Below, in pieces: positions 1 through 11,941 of a DNA stretch of 64,000 nucleotides. The DNA is taken from NCBI GenBank assembly GCA_949126835.1, contig OX421499.1, forward strand, positions 28,062,490 through 28,126,489. The letters run 5' to 3'. Position 1 is the first letter of the stretch; each line of letters starts with the position of its first letter. The notes beneath the pieces were generated by a model. That model saw only the letters and a list, made by a program, of their open reading frames with translations, did not search any database and was not told the DNA's origin. A program made the translations under genes and the position numbers. Origin of the DNA: Anisus vortex (Eukaryota > Mollusca > Gastropoda > Planorbidae).

Positions 1-85
1 CAAAGATGTTCCTAGCATTAAAGCAAAAAGCGCACAAACATTTTATACATGTTTAGTCAAACATAAATATAGATGCTGACAGACG
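1..85. other. Unassigned left edge
   Basis: AT-rich flank of the GATA array. Nothing else is recognisable. Confidence 0.5.
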
Positions 86-796
86 GATAGATAGACAGAT
101 AAACATATAGATAAATAGATAAATAGATAAATAGATAAATAGATAAATAGATAAATAGATAAATAGATAAATAGATAAATAGATAAATAGATAAATAGAT
201 AAATAGATAAATAGATAAATAGATAAATAGATAAATAGATAAATAGATAAATAGATAAATAGATAAATAGATAAATAGATAAATAGATAAATAGATAAAT
301 AGATAAATAGATAAATAGATAAATAGGTAAATAGATAAATAGATAAATAGATAAATAGATAAATAGATAAATAGATAAATAGATAAATAGGTAAATAGGT
401 AAATAGGTAAATAGGTAAATAGATAAATAGATAAATAGATAAATAGATAAATAGGTAAATAGGTAAATAGGTAAATAGGTAAATAGATAAATAGATAAAT
501 AGATAAATAGATAAATAGATAAATAGATAAATAGATAAATAGATAAATAGATAAATAGATAAATAGATAAATTGATAAATAGATAAATAGATAAATAGAT
601 AAATAGATAAATAGATAAATAGATAAATAGATAAATAGATAAATAGATAAATAGATAAATAGATAAATAGACAAATAGATAAAAAGATAAATAGACAAAT
701 AGATAAATAGATAAATAGATAAATAGATAAATAGATGAATAGATAAACAGATAAATAGATAAATAGATAAATAGATAAATAGATAAATAGATAGAT

Positions 797-844
<48 letters not shown>
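86..844. repeat. GATA / GATAAATA microsatellite
   Basis: About 750 bp of an 8-bp unit (GATAAATA) with local GGTAAATA variants, ending in pure GATA. The period leaves frames without stops on the minus strand, so the 271- and 213-residue Ile/Tyr/Leu open frames here are translation artefacts. The flank to the right (TGAGCCTGTGTGTATA) recurs beside the GATA array at 39785-40243. Confidence 0.97.
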
Positions 845-930
845 GAGCCTGTGTGTATAACTCTTCAATTACAAATCATTTTTTTTCTTTATGTTTTAAT
901 TTCGAATCAACCTTTTAACGTGCTTTATAG
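845..930 (+). repeat. Duplicated flank shared with 40244-40327
   Basis: This segment lies between the GATA array and the hAT terminus and matches the flank of the second GATA array closely, including the 8 bp CTTTATAG just before the hAT end. The hAT copy and its surroundings were therefore duplicated together, or belong to one larger repeat. Confidence 0.8.
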
Positions 931-2515
931 AAGGGATCGGCAACCTAAGGCACGCGAGCCAAATTTGGCACGCAGAGCGATTTTCAGTTGCACGCTAGAG
1001 ACCTCCAAGAGCGACACATTTTAGTGGGTTGAACGCATTTACAAGGACGGGGTCAAGCAGCAATTGGGCTGAGTGAAATCATTTTTGACAAATATTTAAC
1101 TATATGTATTTCCCTTTATTAAGGCATTTATTAAGATAGATAGTTGGGCTTTTTTCAGAAGTACATTGAAGCAATCAAATTTTTCTAAACAAATCCAAGA
1201 CGTTCAAATTCATGGAAACATTTTTTCATTCCTCATCAAGCTTAACTGATTTTTAACATCCAAAACAATATGCACCGAAATGCCAATTTGCGGGAAAATC
1301 TGGAACGTAGATGCTTAGGAAAGTCATCTTTCATTCTCAACTGCCAGTCATTCATTCGATCTACTTTCAGTTTTTGGTTCAACTTACACTTGTGAACAGT
1401 ACTTATTTCACACGAAACCTATGTTAAGAGCTCAAAGAGGTCACTTAAACTACATTAATTTATTACTCAGAAATGACTAAATATTTATCTGCCTTTATAA
1501 ATAAGGGAAGACCATGACATGGCGCTCATTAATTGATACAAACTAAAAGGGGGGCACGGTACCCGAGCGGCAGCGCGTTCGACTGGCTAGCCGAAGGTCC
1601 CGGGTTCGAATCCTGGTGAAGGCTAGGATTTTTTCCCGGGTCTGGAGGGTGTCCCTGAGTCTACCCAGCTCTGATGGGTACCTGACATTAGTTGGGGTAA
1701 AGTAAAGGCGGCTGTGCATAGTGCTGACCACACAATCACCTAGTATGCCGTGGCCACAGAAACTGGTGAACGCTGCTTCATCGGACCTATGGATCAACTC
1801 GGTCCGACGGGTACTTTACTTAATTACATTAAACGAGATTTTTTGCTCATCTGCTATAATTAAACATAAATATAATTTATTCTAAAACAATTTTTTTTTA
1901 TTTAATAAATAAAAGAAACTTTTTAATAGCATTATATTATGCAATTGTTTTAATTAGTAGGCTTATGTTAAAAAGATAAACTCTTTAAGGTTAATTGGAC
2001 AAACAATTAATGCAGGAAATGTTTATTTACAACTGTTAAACGTAAATTAATTGTATCACTCTAATTAAATCTTGTAATAAATGCCATAATGCTGGAAGTA
2101 TATAAAGAAATAATAATTAGTCAATAATGGTCAGTAATATTTGTTATATTACAAAACATAAAGTGTTTGGCATCAGTATTGAATCAAATTTAGAAACTTT
2201 TTTTTTATTAAAGGGAGATAATTAACCCGTTTTATTTGCGCTAATATTTCTAATATATTATATTTCTCATTTTTCTTTTATAAAAGATTAGATGGTCTAC
2301 AACGTATAACTTTATAATGACCAATCAGTAAAAAAGTAGTTGAAAATTATAAAATAGTATGTGACTATAAAATGATATGGATTTCTTAAACTTTACAATA
2401 ACTACCCAGTTTGTATGATTACTAAGTAAAAATTCCGCTTTATGATAATAGTGATATGTCGTTACATAAAGTCTCAGTTATAACTGACAACAGAATAATA
2501 TAATCAATACTAGCA
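931..2515 (+). mobile_element. Non-autonomous hAT element, copy 1, 3' truncated
   Basis: The left terminus is a variant of CAGGGGTCGGCAACC, followed by the family signature GGCACGCG.GCCAAA.TTGGCACGC. The sequence runs parallel to 40328 onward and to 61782-63538 until about 2515, where homology stops, so the right end is missing. A SINE is inserted at 1551-1820. No transposase frame is present. The 8 bp before the element are CTTTATAG. Confidence 0.85.
1551..1820 (+). mobile_element. tRNA-derived SINE, full-length copy
   Basis: A tRNA-like head with an A-box-like stretch (CCCGAGCGGC) and a perfect B box GGTTCGAATCC at 1603-1613 is followed by a body with the landmarks CTACCCAGCTCTGATGGGTA, GGTAAAGTAAAGGCGGC and ACTGGTGAACGCTGCTTC. 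It sits inside hAT copy 1: the host resumes with TAATTACATT as in the uninterrupted copy at 62550. The internal Pol III boxes would drive transcription. The 84-residue minus-strand open frame over it is not a gene. Confidence 0.9.
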
Positions 2516-2793
2516 TCGACTTATTGATTGATCCATTGATAAGCTCATTGATAACTAAGGTGGAATCGGTTGGAATGTGCCAATTAGAATGCGTTTAAAA
2601 AAAAAAAACTCATTATAAAAACACTATTGCCCAAACTCTACAATAACTGCACAGATATTTTATCAGGCAAGACAAACTTTAGAGGTTTGAACAGCAGCGC
2701 CCCTGGGTGCTGGGAGATCAATGAGAGCAAACAGGAATACAATGCCATGAGGCCGGGGCCCTACCGACTTAATGTCGTCACATTGTCCAACTC
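2516..2793. other. Unassigned; short protein-like stretch
   Basis: After hAT homology ends the sequence is simple. At about 2630-2770 the plus strand reads as a stop-free, compositionally normal peptide of roughly 47 residues (with ...NCTDILSGKTNFRGL...) that runs on into the SINE. It could be a captured exon scrap or chance. No family is recognised. Confidence 0.25.
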
Positions 2794-3003
2794 TGGTTCA
2801 CCAGTTTCTGTGGCCATTGTGTGGACAGCACAATGCCGAGCCGCCTTTATCTCACCCCAACTAAAAGTCAGGTACCCATCTGAGCTGGTTGTAGGCTTAG
2901 GGACACCATCCATGCCCGATAACTAAGCCTAGCCTTTACCTGGATTCGAACTCAGGACGTTTGGTACGCTAGCCCGATCGCGCTACCGCTCAGGCACGGT
3001 GCC
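2794..3003 (-). mobile_element. tRNA-derived SINE, inverted copy
   Basis: Reverse complement of the SINE body: CACCAGTTTCTGTGGCCAT, then CCGCCTTTA, CAGGTACCCATCTGAGCTGG, GGATTCGAACTCAGGAC (inverted B box) and GCTACCGCTC. The tail beyond the CTGGTGAA motif is missing. Confidence 0.85.
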
Positions 3004-4207
3004 ATATAGATATGTGTTATATGTGTTTATGAATTCATTATAAAGTCATTAGATTGGTGAATCACTTATTCTTGTTAATTGGTCTCTTTGAAATGTGTGA
3101 TTAGGTTTATTAATGAAACCAATGAAATAAACAAAACGGGACTACAATGCAACAATCACTTCAAAGAAACAATACACAAATAAAGACGCCATGGGACTGG
3201 GGGAACGGGGTGTCAAATAAAAAGGGAATGGGGGGTCGGGGATGGAGGGGAGCGGGGGGGGGAGGTTCCAATCAGAATTTTCGCACAGTCCATTGAAAGA
3301 TTTTAATAACTTTTTGTTTTCTTGCGGCGCGGGGTGCTGTTAAGTGTGGAGGGAAAGACGGGGCGGGGGGGGGGAGGTAGTTAACCGGTTCATTAGCCAG
3401 CAGGACAACACGAGAGGATGACCAACATGACGCAGAAGCGGTTTCGAAGTCAATCGCCAGCGTACCACTCCCCTCCGCTCAAACCTCACTATCCCTCCCT
3501 CTCTTTCCACTCCTATTCTGTAATATGAGGCGATCGTTCCTTTGATCAAACGCCCCCCCCCCCTTTTTTTTCCCAATGGTGCCGTTAAATGAAGAATCTA
3601 GGCCACGGTTAAAGATCGTAATTAAAACACTGGGGGTGCTTGAAAGCATCTGGTTTAAAGACGCCCCGCTACGCCCCCTTTTTCCATTCCACCCCCACCT
3701 CTTCCCACAACAGCCTTTGACCTGAAGTTGACCGGTAGTAACACTTCAGACGTAATACAACTTTACAAAATGGCGTATTTAATGATAAATGTAACTTTCA
3801 TCGCATTTGAAAATACTTCAAAAGAACCGCCATGCTGCATACCTCAATATCATCACTTGAGGGACAAATTTGTAGCCGTTTAAAAAGAACCGGATTCCGT
3901 GGCAAAGGTCTGTCCACATCAAAGGGGATAACCCCCGACCTCTTCTCTTCCACGACTGCTGACGCCTCTATTTTTAGCTTCTCGTCCAATTAGCGCTGAA
4001 ATATTGTGCGAAAAAAAAATGAAATGAATTCATACGCGGGTTTAGGGATTTTTTTTTCTGGAGTAATGAGAAGGTGGGACCAGCTGGGTCGGATATGCTG
4101 TGGCGCTGACCTGCGGCCATACATGGGACAACTTTGAAATAAAAATGTTAGATTTTAGAGTAATGTGCTAAAGGGTGTTACCAGGAGATTGGGGGCGGGG
4201 GGGGTGG
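3004..4207. other. Intergenic DNA with G/C homopolymer tracts
   Basis: No gene is seen. There are several runs of nine or more G or C (near 3255, 3365 and 3551). Short minus-strand frames of 63-78 residues lack splice context and family resemblance. Confidence 0.6.
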
Positions 4208-4434
4208 GTAGGTCTAATAGAGAGGAAGAGTGTGGGAAAGAAAAAGAGAAAAAAGAGAGAAAAAGAGTGATAGATTGAGAGTAAGAAAGAAAGAGAGAGA
4301 TTAGGTAGGAAATCAGGTTAGCGAGTGAATGAAATTGAGAGAGAATGGAAAGATAAAGAGAATGATAGCTCGAGAGTAAGAAAGAGAAAGAGAGAGAGAG
4401 AAAGAGGAAAAGATAAAGCAAAAGAGATAAAGCT

Positions 4435-4468
<34 letters not shown>

Positions 4469-4572
4469 AAACGTAAAGAGAAAGTAAGAAGACGAGACAG
4501 TATAAAACATTGAGATGTTGAGAGAAAAAGATACAGAATGAGATAGAGAGAAAGAGAGAGAGAGAGGGGGGG
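4208..4572 (+). repeat. GA-rich purine tract
   Basis: Imperfect (GA)n/(GAAA)n with a pure (GA)n core at about 4440-4467. The overlapping 62- and 88-residue frames are compositional artefacts. Confidence 0.95.
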
Positions 4573-6320
4573 GGGGTTAAATGTAATATTTTTGTCTAAT
4601 ATATAGGCCTAAATCTAAACCCCTTCTTTGTTTTTAAAGTATTTTTTCTTCTTGCAACGTGTTTCACCTTTTTAACGCACTAGTGTTGTTGTTTTGTCCT
4701 CAAGTTCACATAGCCAAATACTTTAACTTTCAATAGAAATTAACTCGCGGCTGATCTCATATGAGGATTAAATCACATATTGTCTGAGAGGCCACTAACT
4801 ATTATAATCTTATAAGCATAATGTCACAGAACGTTGTTTTTTTTAATCACGTGGTCGGCTAAGCAACTCAGCCATAGTTTGTTTTTGTTTTTTGCATTTT
4901 CTATGCTCTTTAAGGAGGAACGTTTGTAATACGTAACATATAGCTTATAGTTTATACTATTTATAGAGCACTTTTAGGCCTATAATGATATTATGTTATA
5001 TTTTATGAACGGGTTCGTGCCTTAGTGGGGCGGGGAGGAAAGGTGGGAGTTATTTGATATGGCAAAGATCGACAGAATTAATTTTATTGCCCATTTAATG
5101 AGGCTTGACCTCGAAAATAAATATGGACGGGGGGGGGGGGGGGGAGGCAGTGGGGGAGGGAAAGAATTATCGTTCACACCTGGCTAATTGGAAAACGAAA
5201 TATTTCCAAATGGTAATTATTGGCTGAGCGGGCGCGCCTCCACCCCAGTCACATAAACACCCCCTCCCGCCCAGACTCCAATGACGGTGGCAGTCAGGCA
5301 CACTTTATCCACGCGGCGGAGAGCGACTGACGAATTACACATGAGAAGAAAGAAACACAAAAAAATTAAAAAGCAGAAATCTCTGACGCAAGATCAACAC
5401 ACTGGCAGTTAAACCCAAGGAGTTGTCACTACTGACGTACGCAGTCACCGACGCGCGCGCTCACATATACACACGCACGCACACTTAGTGTAACGGGGTA
5501 CAGGGGGGGGGGGTGCTACAAATCTCTGACATGTACCCTGTCACCCTGACACCGCATCAGCTTCCCCCTCTCCGCGTCTACCCCCCATCATTTATCTAAA
5601 GCCCCATCAAGCGAACATTTTTATGCAACTGGAAAAGAAAGACAAAAGAAGAGAGAGAGAGAGACTTAGAGGGGGAGAGAGAGGAGGCGAGGGGAGATAA
5701 TAGTCAGTGGTAATTATTTGTGACCTTTTTTTTTCGTTGATGATCTGCTCCTTTCTCCAAGCTTTAATTTCATTGGCTTGTTTGTTCCTCCCGCCCCACT
5801 TCCCTTTCCATAATGCTGTAACGCCATTGTATTCCTTCCCCACGTTGATCTTGGCTGTCAACCCTTCCACGTCCCGCAAGCACACAGACAAACACACACA
5901 CACACTGAAACGCGCACACACACTTGGACTTTCACTCCCCCGTCCCCACTCCTCCCTACCCCCCGCACGCAGTCGCCCCTACTCATTTAACCATTTTCTC
6001 CCTTTCACTGGTTAATTCCCTTCAATGAAGAGATAATCTCCAACTGAATGAAGAGGCACGCTGGGTATTGGGGGAGGGGGGGGAGTGATGGAGGTTAGAT
6101 GTCAGACGTCGGAGTAAAGGGGAGGGAGAGCGTAGGAGGAGGGGGAGGATTTATTATGGGGGAAAAAAAGGCCACAACAGACAAACTGAGCGTCATCCGC
6201 AGCATTAAAATTTGGTTTTCATCGGCACTGGACGGTTGAAATTTGAGACCAGAACAAGCCGGTGCCAAAGAAAGCAGAAACAAGATGTCTGACGAACTGA
6301 GGTGACCTATACAACTTTAG
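4573..6320. other. Intergenic, with GC-balanced islands and a 16-G run
   Basis: No gene is supported. A G16 run lies at 5129-5144. Two stretches of higher complexity (5180-5310 and 5700-5890) stand out from the AT-rich background and look like candidate non-coding conserved blocks. Small GA and CA tracts lie at 5648-5700 and 5880-5925. Confidence 0.5.
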
Positions 6321-6325
6321 GAGCA

Positions 6326-6400
6326 GCATGGTGGGTGATCAAGTGGCTGAGAGTTGGACTGACATTCCTTAAGGTTCGAGTTCCAATCCTGAGGTAATAG
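6326..6400 (+). mobile_element. tRNA-like fragment, probably a SINE head
   Basis: GGCTGAGAGTTGGACTGACA followed by GGTTCGAGTTCCAATCC resembles the anticodon-arm to B-box half of a tRNA-derived head. It has no complete cloverleaf and no SINE body, so it is not called as a tRNA gene. Confidence 0.4.
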
Positions 6401-6779
6401 GAAAACACAATTGAAGATAGATAGACCGTACAAGAATGGATGTAAAAAAAGATTTGCTTTTACCTTTTTAACTGTCCAGGATGAATTTAAGTTAACGAGG
6501 AAGTGTGTTTTTTTGCAAAGTGATCACATGACGAGGCCTACACGTGTAGGTTTAGTGTCGTATCCAGGATTGCGATGTGGGTATACAGGGGGAGTGGGAG
6601 GTGGGGGCGGAAATAGTTTTGAACAAATGTGAAAAATAGGAGATTTGCGGGTGGGGGGGGGGGGGGTAATGCACTTTACCAGCTTTAGCCGGTGCACAAT
6701 TTTTACCATAAACTTTTAATCAAATAATAGTAAAGTTAAAATGTAAACAAACTAACCCATAAAAACACATTTTTTTTTA

Positions 6780-7017
6780 TACTCCCTTTCTTTGTAAACT
6801 AAGTTTATATTTAATTTATATTTTGATAGATTAAAATAAATATAAGTGATATCATACCTTATGAATTTGTATTGGTAGTTTGGACAAGTCTGCTACCCAA
6901 GTTTCAGCTCAATTGGACGACGGGAACAGGGCCGAAAAATCGATGCAAAGTTTTCCAAGCAAGCAACAGGACAAGCAAGCAGACAAGCAGACAGTACAAG
7001 TTAATAGTAAGGGAGTA
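6780..7017 (+). mobile_element. Mariner/Stowaway-type MITE, short copy
   Basis: Begins TACTCCCTTT and ends AAGGGAGTA, giving CTCCC/GGGAG termini flanked by TA. The body has the stretch TTTCAGCTCAATTGGACGAC and the CAGACAAGCAGACAG tail motif, also found in the two copies at 10161-11090. TA duplication and CTCCC ends are typical of Tc1/mariner-type MITEs. Confidence 0.75.
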
Positions 7018-7147
7018 AGAAATTAGATTGGTTAATATTATTTCTGTGTTATACATTTTCATTATTTGACAAAAATGTGTATGAGGTAAGTTGTAGAATA
7101 ATTATTTAAGTTTGAATATAATACAGCAATGACATATCTTGATAACG

Positions 7148-7345
7148 TATTAAAAGTGACATGTTCATGTCTGTCTTCAGAAAATGTAATTTCTGCCACC
7201 AGAAAAGCTAATGTCTGCCACCAGAAAAGCTAATGTCCGCCATCGGAAAAGCTAATGACCTGTTCCAGAAAAGCTAATGTCTGCTACCAGAAAAGCTAGT
7301 GTCTGCCTTCAGAAAACCTGATGTCCCCTTATAGAAAAGCTAATA
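7148..7345 (+). repeat. 22-bp minisatellite, about eight units
   Basis: Degenerate tandem units built on TCTGCCACCAGAAAAGCTAA plus 2 bp. The left units are more diverged. Confidence 0.9.
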
Positions 7346-8230
7346 ATTATTATGTGCTTTCAGTAATCTTAATTTATTCTTCAAATCTGTGATTCTGTAT
7401 CAAGCCTTTGGTTTATTTATTTTTTTTAAATTTAGTTTCTTTCAATGAAATGTATTTTTAATAAATCTTTGTATATGAAACAATTTTATGTGTGTGCCCT
7501 AAGTCCATTATTTAATAAAACACCAAGAGATCAAGATGTCAGTACGAGCTTTGTTTCAACTTTCACATCTTCACCTCCCTCTCTCTATTCTATATTCTGT
7601 CCAAGCCCTATCTGTCATAATGACAAGGAAGTCAACTCATTGTGTACAAACATATCGAGACCCCCCCTTCCCCCTCGCAAGCCCCATCCCCGCTCCCCCT
7701 TACCATTGTTCCACCTCACCCCCCCTTACCCCCACCCACCCGTTCGTAATATAATCACGGCTATCGAATGGCGAGGAATAAATTGGATGAGGGGGCAGCG
7801 AAAGGCTACTACTCCCTCCTATTTGCAATCAAGTGATCAGCGCCCCATTGAGCTGTCCAATAGGGTCGCGGGCTGCTCCCGTCACGTGATTGATCGCCCA
7901 GCGACCCCCCCCCCCCCCTTATACCCCTCTGATGAGAAATGTGGTTAGGCCTTTTTAAAAGATGCGTGCGAGGCGGCCATAACTGAGAGCGTTTAGAAGT
8001 GATTTCATTCTATGCCTCTATACAGTCTGTTTTATCTCTCTAACTCTGCTAATGGAACTTAGAAGTGGGGAAAACATGAAATGAACATTAATACGTACAC
8101 CTAGAATTTGTAGGCCTATAATTAATTAATTATAACGATTTGTTGAGTCCATGTAATCCCGTTATAGTTTTTTTTAAATTTTAGACAAATATAACAAAAT
8201 GTGTCTCGCTTTTTTTTTAAAGATATTCTG
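7346..8230. other. Intergenic; GC island 7640-7960
   Basis: No gene. The 167-residue open frame at 7445-7948 is largely poly-Pro/Ser from C-runs and is rejected. Within the island, CGTCACGTGATTGATCGCCC (E-box plus a TGATTGAT homeodomain-type site) and GGCGGCCAT (inverted YY1-like site) are visible. Confidence 0.45.
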
Positions 8231-8513
8231 GTGGGCACAGTGGTCTAGTTGTAACGCACTCGCATCGTTGTACTGAAGGTCGGGGGCTCGAATACTGAAG
8301 AAGGATAGGAATTGTTTTCCCCGTGTCTAAATGTGCCTAATCCGCTCCAATGGAAAACTTGCATACATTGGGGAAAAGGGTAAGCCGGCAGGGCATTGTG
8401 CTGGCCACACAATCTCATAGAATGTCGTGCCCACACAATCTCATAGTATGTCGTGGCTAACTAAAATTGTGAGTTGCTTCTTTTTCGTCCCATATAGGAG
8501 AACTACTTACTTA
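8231..8513 (+). mobile_element. Diverged SINE copy
   Basis: Head GGTGGGCACAGTGGTCTAG, inexact B box GGGGCTCGAATACT, and tail landmarks GTGCTGGCCACACAATCTCA and CATAGTATGTCGTGGC. The CACACAATCTCATAG block is present twice, a local duplication of about 35 bp. Confidence 0.75.
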
Positions 8514-8594
8514 TTTCATTGCTTATCTTAAAATGTACAGACGCATCCCCTAAAGAGAACATTATAACGGCATAGACTTAGCCGCGTTATAGGC

Positions 8595-8794
8595 CAGGGA
8601 TCGCCAACCTACGGCTCGCATGCCAAACTTGGCACGGCGAGAGATTTTCAAAGGAATACAGAAGAGAACCTAAAATCTCTTCTACGAGAAATTTAATGCT
8701 ACCCGGGGTGACTTTTAGGTTGCTGGCACGCTGAATGAATTATAAATCATACTTTGGTAGGCCTGCACTGTTATCAAAAGGTTGCTGACCCCTG
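8595..8794 (+). mobile_element. hAT MITE (200 bp)
   Basis: Ends CAGGGATCGCCAACCTACGG and AAAAGGTTGCTGACCCCTG. The flanking 8-mers TTATAGGC (8587-8594) and GTAAAGGC (8795-8802) match at 6 of 8 positions and have TA in the centre. It is a deletion derivative of the family seen full length at 61782. Confidence 0.85.
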
Positions 8795-8814
8795 GTAAAG
8801 GCTACCTTTAGTAT

Positions 8815-8945
8815 TTATGCAATTTTTAAGGGCTTTAAATGATGCTGAGTTGTTGGATGACTTGACTAGCTCAGGTTACCCATTCCAAAGCCGGATGACA
8901 AATAGGGAACAAAGAGAATTCATATTAATTGTTCCTTGTATATAG
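8815..8945 (-). mobile_element. Probable non-LTR retrotransposon 3' fragment
   Basis: TTTAAATGATGCTGAGTTG and CAGGTTACCCATTCC parallel the better copies at 52784 and 13203 (ATGATGTTAAGTT, CAGGAAACCCATTCC). The rest is too diverged to translate. Confidence 0.45.
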
Positions 8946-10127
8946 AATATGAAATGTGTGTTTCGATAACCGATTATTGTCCCGTATTTCTAAGTTCAAA
9001 TTAATGTTTATTGTATTACGCCACACCTTTGCTAAATCCTTTTCGTTATCTTTCCATTGAATTCCATAATATGCTAATCTGATATTGTTACCTAATTTTG
9101 TTATAATTTCTCTGATTGTTCTCGAGATCTAAAAAAAAAGTATCCGCTTCAACCTTTCATACCACCTTTTTTTTAACACCCCCGAAGGCCCCGCAGAGAT
9201 ATCGAACTTGCTACCTTGTTGACAGCCGATTACCTCCCCATGACAATTGTCAAATGCTTGGATGAATATCATTTTAGCGTGGCAGCGACAAGAAACTGTT
9301 GTATGTGTAGCCGAATTTGAAAACCATTAAAATGTGTTGTCTTTTAGTTCTAGATTGTTGTTTTCGTTTTTTTGTTTTGTTTCAAATTTTACTTTTTTTA
9401 AAAATGTTTAGAACGTCACAAAAAAGAATACTGGGAAGGTGAGAGGGGGAGGGTACTTTTTCTTGGCTAAATGTAATGTTAATGACGTCATTGATACTCT
9501 TTATTATTATTTTCTTTGCCCCCCCCCCACACACCCCCGTTTTGTTATCTAGATGGATGGCTCTCAATTTGCCTTTCTTTTTTTCTTTTATCGCTTGTCA
9601 ACGAGAGCTGAAAATGTTTATCTTATGCAGATCCAGCCTCGCTTTCATTCTCTTGCGGCCCTTTTAACATCATAACCTTACGTCCCGCTCCCGTACCCCT
9701 CACTCACACACACACACATACACGCACGCACGCACGCGTGACCACATAATATGGGCGCGTGGCAATGTAGATTAGTTCACAGCCCCATAGATTAAGCCAT
9801 AGAGGCTGTCACTAGAGAACATAACTTTTGACAAGGTGTAATGAAAAGTAAATAAACCTTTTCATTGGCTGAGTTATTCCACCCTACCCTCACCCTTCCA
9901 TACCATATCAACACTTAGTGTTTCGGGAGATGACGGAACATATTTAAACCAAAAAAAAAAAAAAGTATTTTCAAAAGAAGCAGACGTCAAAATATTATTG
10001 GTGGGAGATCTGCATTTAGCACATGATGTTTTCACTCCAGAAATTTTTTTTACGGGGTGTTTGTGTATTTTTTTGTGCCAGTGGCGGGTGGAGAGGGGGA
10101 AGCGAAATCCAAGATCGAGAGCATTAT
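8946..10127. other. Intergenic; candidate conserved block near 9210-9300
   Basis: No gene. The 9210-9300 stretch contains TTGACAGCCGATTACC and the palindrome GACAATTGTC (paired SOX-like half sites) in otherwise simple DNA. A CA/CGCA tract lies at 9704-9737. Confidence 0.4.
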
Positions 10128-10160
10128 AACAAGAAAAACATAAAAACGAAGTTTTCATTA

Positions 10161-10609
10161 TACTCCCTTTATTTGCAAACTAAGTTTACCATCATGTAAT
10201 TAAATAATTGATTGACTACTTCAAATGAAACGTACAGAAAAAATATCTGTGTCGCAAATCTCAAAAATATCTCCTTACTCCGTATGAATTGTTCTAAAAA
10301 TAATCTTAGCGCATAATTTTTTTTTCTAGCTTTGCGCCGAAAAACTATAAAAAGTTGCACAGGCATTTTTAACGCGAAATTAAAATATTTCGTATATTTT
10401 CCTTTTAAGAAATGAATATTGTCATAAGTGTAATATTATTAAGTTGTTTTAACTGAAAATTTGATAGGATGTATTGTTAGGCGCCACAAATCTGCTGTCC
10501 AAATTTCAGCTCGATCGGATTACGGAAAGTGGTCGAAATATCGAAGCCAATTTTTGCTCCCACGACGATTGCAGACAGACAGAAATTGCAACTTAAAATA
10601 AAGGGAGTA
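10161..10609 (+). mobile_element. Mariner-type MITE, tandem copy A
   Basis: TACTCCCTTTATTTGC at the left and AAATAAAGGGAGTA at the right form inverted termini of at least 14 bp with TA ends. The body includes TTTCAGCTCGATCGGA and GCAGACAGACAGAAATTGC. It repeats at 10642-11090 with a few percent divergence. Confidence 0.85.
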
Positions 10610-10641
10610 ACAAGAACACCATAAAAACGAAGTTTTCATTA

Positions 10642-11090
10642 TACTCCCTTTATTTGCAAACTAATCTTACCATCATGTAATTAAATAATTGATTGACTAC
10701 TGGACATGAAACGTACAGAAAAATATCTGTGTCGCAAATCTCAAAAATATCTCCTTACTCAGTATGAATTGTTCTAAAAATAATCTTGGCGCATAATTTT
10801 TTTTTTCTAGCTTTGCGCCGAAAAAGTATAAAAAGTTGCACAGGCAATTTTAACGCGAAATCAAAATATTTCTTATACTTTCCTTTTAAGAAATGAATAT
10901 TGTCATAAGTGTAGTATTATTAAGTCGTTGTAATTGAAAATTTGATAGGATGTATTGTTAGGCGCCCCAAATCTGCTGTCCAAATTTCAGCTCGATCGGA
11001 CCACGGGAAGTGGTCGAAAAATCGAAGCCAATTTTTGCACCATTGACGATTGCAGACAGACAGAAATTGCAACTTAAAATAAAGGGAGTA
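10642..11090 (+). mobile_element. Mariner-type MITE, tandem copy B
   Basis: Same structure and length (449 bp) as copy A. The preceding 23 bp (CATAAAAACGAAGTTTTCAT...) are also duplicated, so the pair arose by a 481-bp tandem duplication rather than two independent insertions. Confidence 0.85.
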
Positions 11091-11125
11091 AAAAAGTCTC
11101 AATTACAACTCTGTAAGTATAAGCA

Positions 11126-11735
11126 TTCTATTCTTGTATGTATCTATCGTTCTATTCTTGTATGTATCTATCTTTCTATTCTTGTTTGTATCTATCGTTC
11201 TATTCTTGTATGTATCTATCGTTCTATTCTTGTATGTATCTATCTATCTATTCTTGTATGTATCTATCGTTCTATTCTTGTATGTATCTATCGTTCTATT
11301 CTTGTATGTATCTATCTTTCTATTCTTGTATGCATCTATCGTTCTATTCTTGTATGTATCTATCGTTCTATTCTTGTATGCATCTATCGTTCTATTCTTG
11401 TATGCATCTATCGTTCTATTCTTGTATGTATCTATCTATCTATTCTTGTATGCATCTATCGTTCTATTCTTGTATGTATCTATCGTTCTATTCTTGTATG
11501 TATCTATCGTTCTATTCTTGTATGTATATATCGTTCTATTCTTGTATGCATCTATCGTTCTATTCTTGTATGTATCTATCGTTCTATTCTTGTATGTATC
11601 TATCGTTCTATTCTTGTATGTATCTATCGTTCTATTCTTGTATGTATCTATCGTTCTATTCTTGTATGTATCTATCGTTCTATTCTTGTATGTATCTATC
11701 TTTCTATTCTTGTATGTATCTATCGTTCTATTCTT
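11126..11735 (+). repeat. 24-bp minisatellite, about 25 units
   Basis: Unit is TATTCTTGTATGTATCTATC plus GTTC, with TTTC, TATC and GCATC variants. The period is a multiple of three and has no stop in the three forward frames, which explains three overlapping plus-strand open frames of 217-279 residues. None is a gene. Confidence 0.97.
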
Positions 11736-11811
11736 TATTACTTTCCGAGTATGTTTCGTCTCTCAAACTTCTAGAACGATTTTGTAATCTAGAATCAGAT
11801 CTCTACAAACA

Positions 11812-11903
11812 CGTACACACACACGCACACACACACACACACACACACAGGCACACACACACACACACACACAGGCACACACACACACACACACACACAC
11901 AGG

Positions 11904-11941
<38 letters not shown>
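11812..11941. repeat. (CA)n/(GGCA) and (TA)n microsatellite
   Basis: CA dinucleotides punctuated at roughly regular intervals by AGGCAC, ending in TATATATATA. Confidence 0.95.

Noticed and set aside
53..868. 271- and 213-residue Ile/Tyr/Leu open frames
   Set aside because: Pure translation of the GATAAATA microsatellite; period and base content leave no stops.
1551..1630. tRNA gene
   Set aside because: B box is perfect but the sequence continues as a SINE repeated more than ten times in the window, and no proper cloverleaf closes.
1543..1797. 84-residue minus-strand frame and similar ones at 25295, 51885 and 61690
   Set aside because: All lie across SINE or hAT copies; the shared peptide similarity is SINE sequence.
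7445..7948. 167-residue open frame
   Set aside because: Composition follows C-runs; no splice sites or domain.
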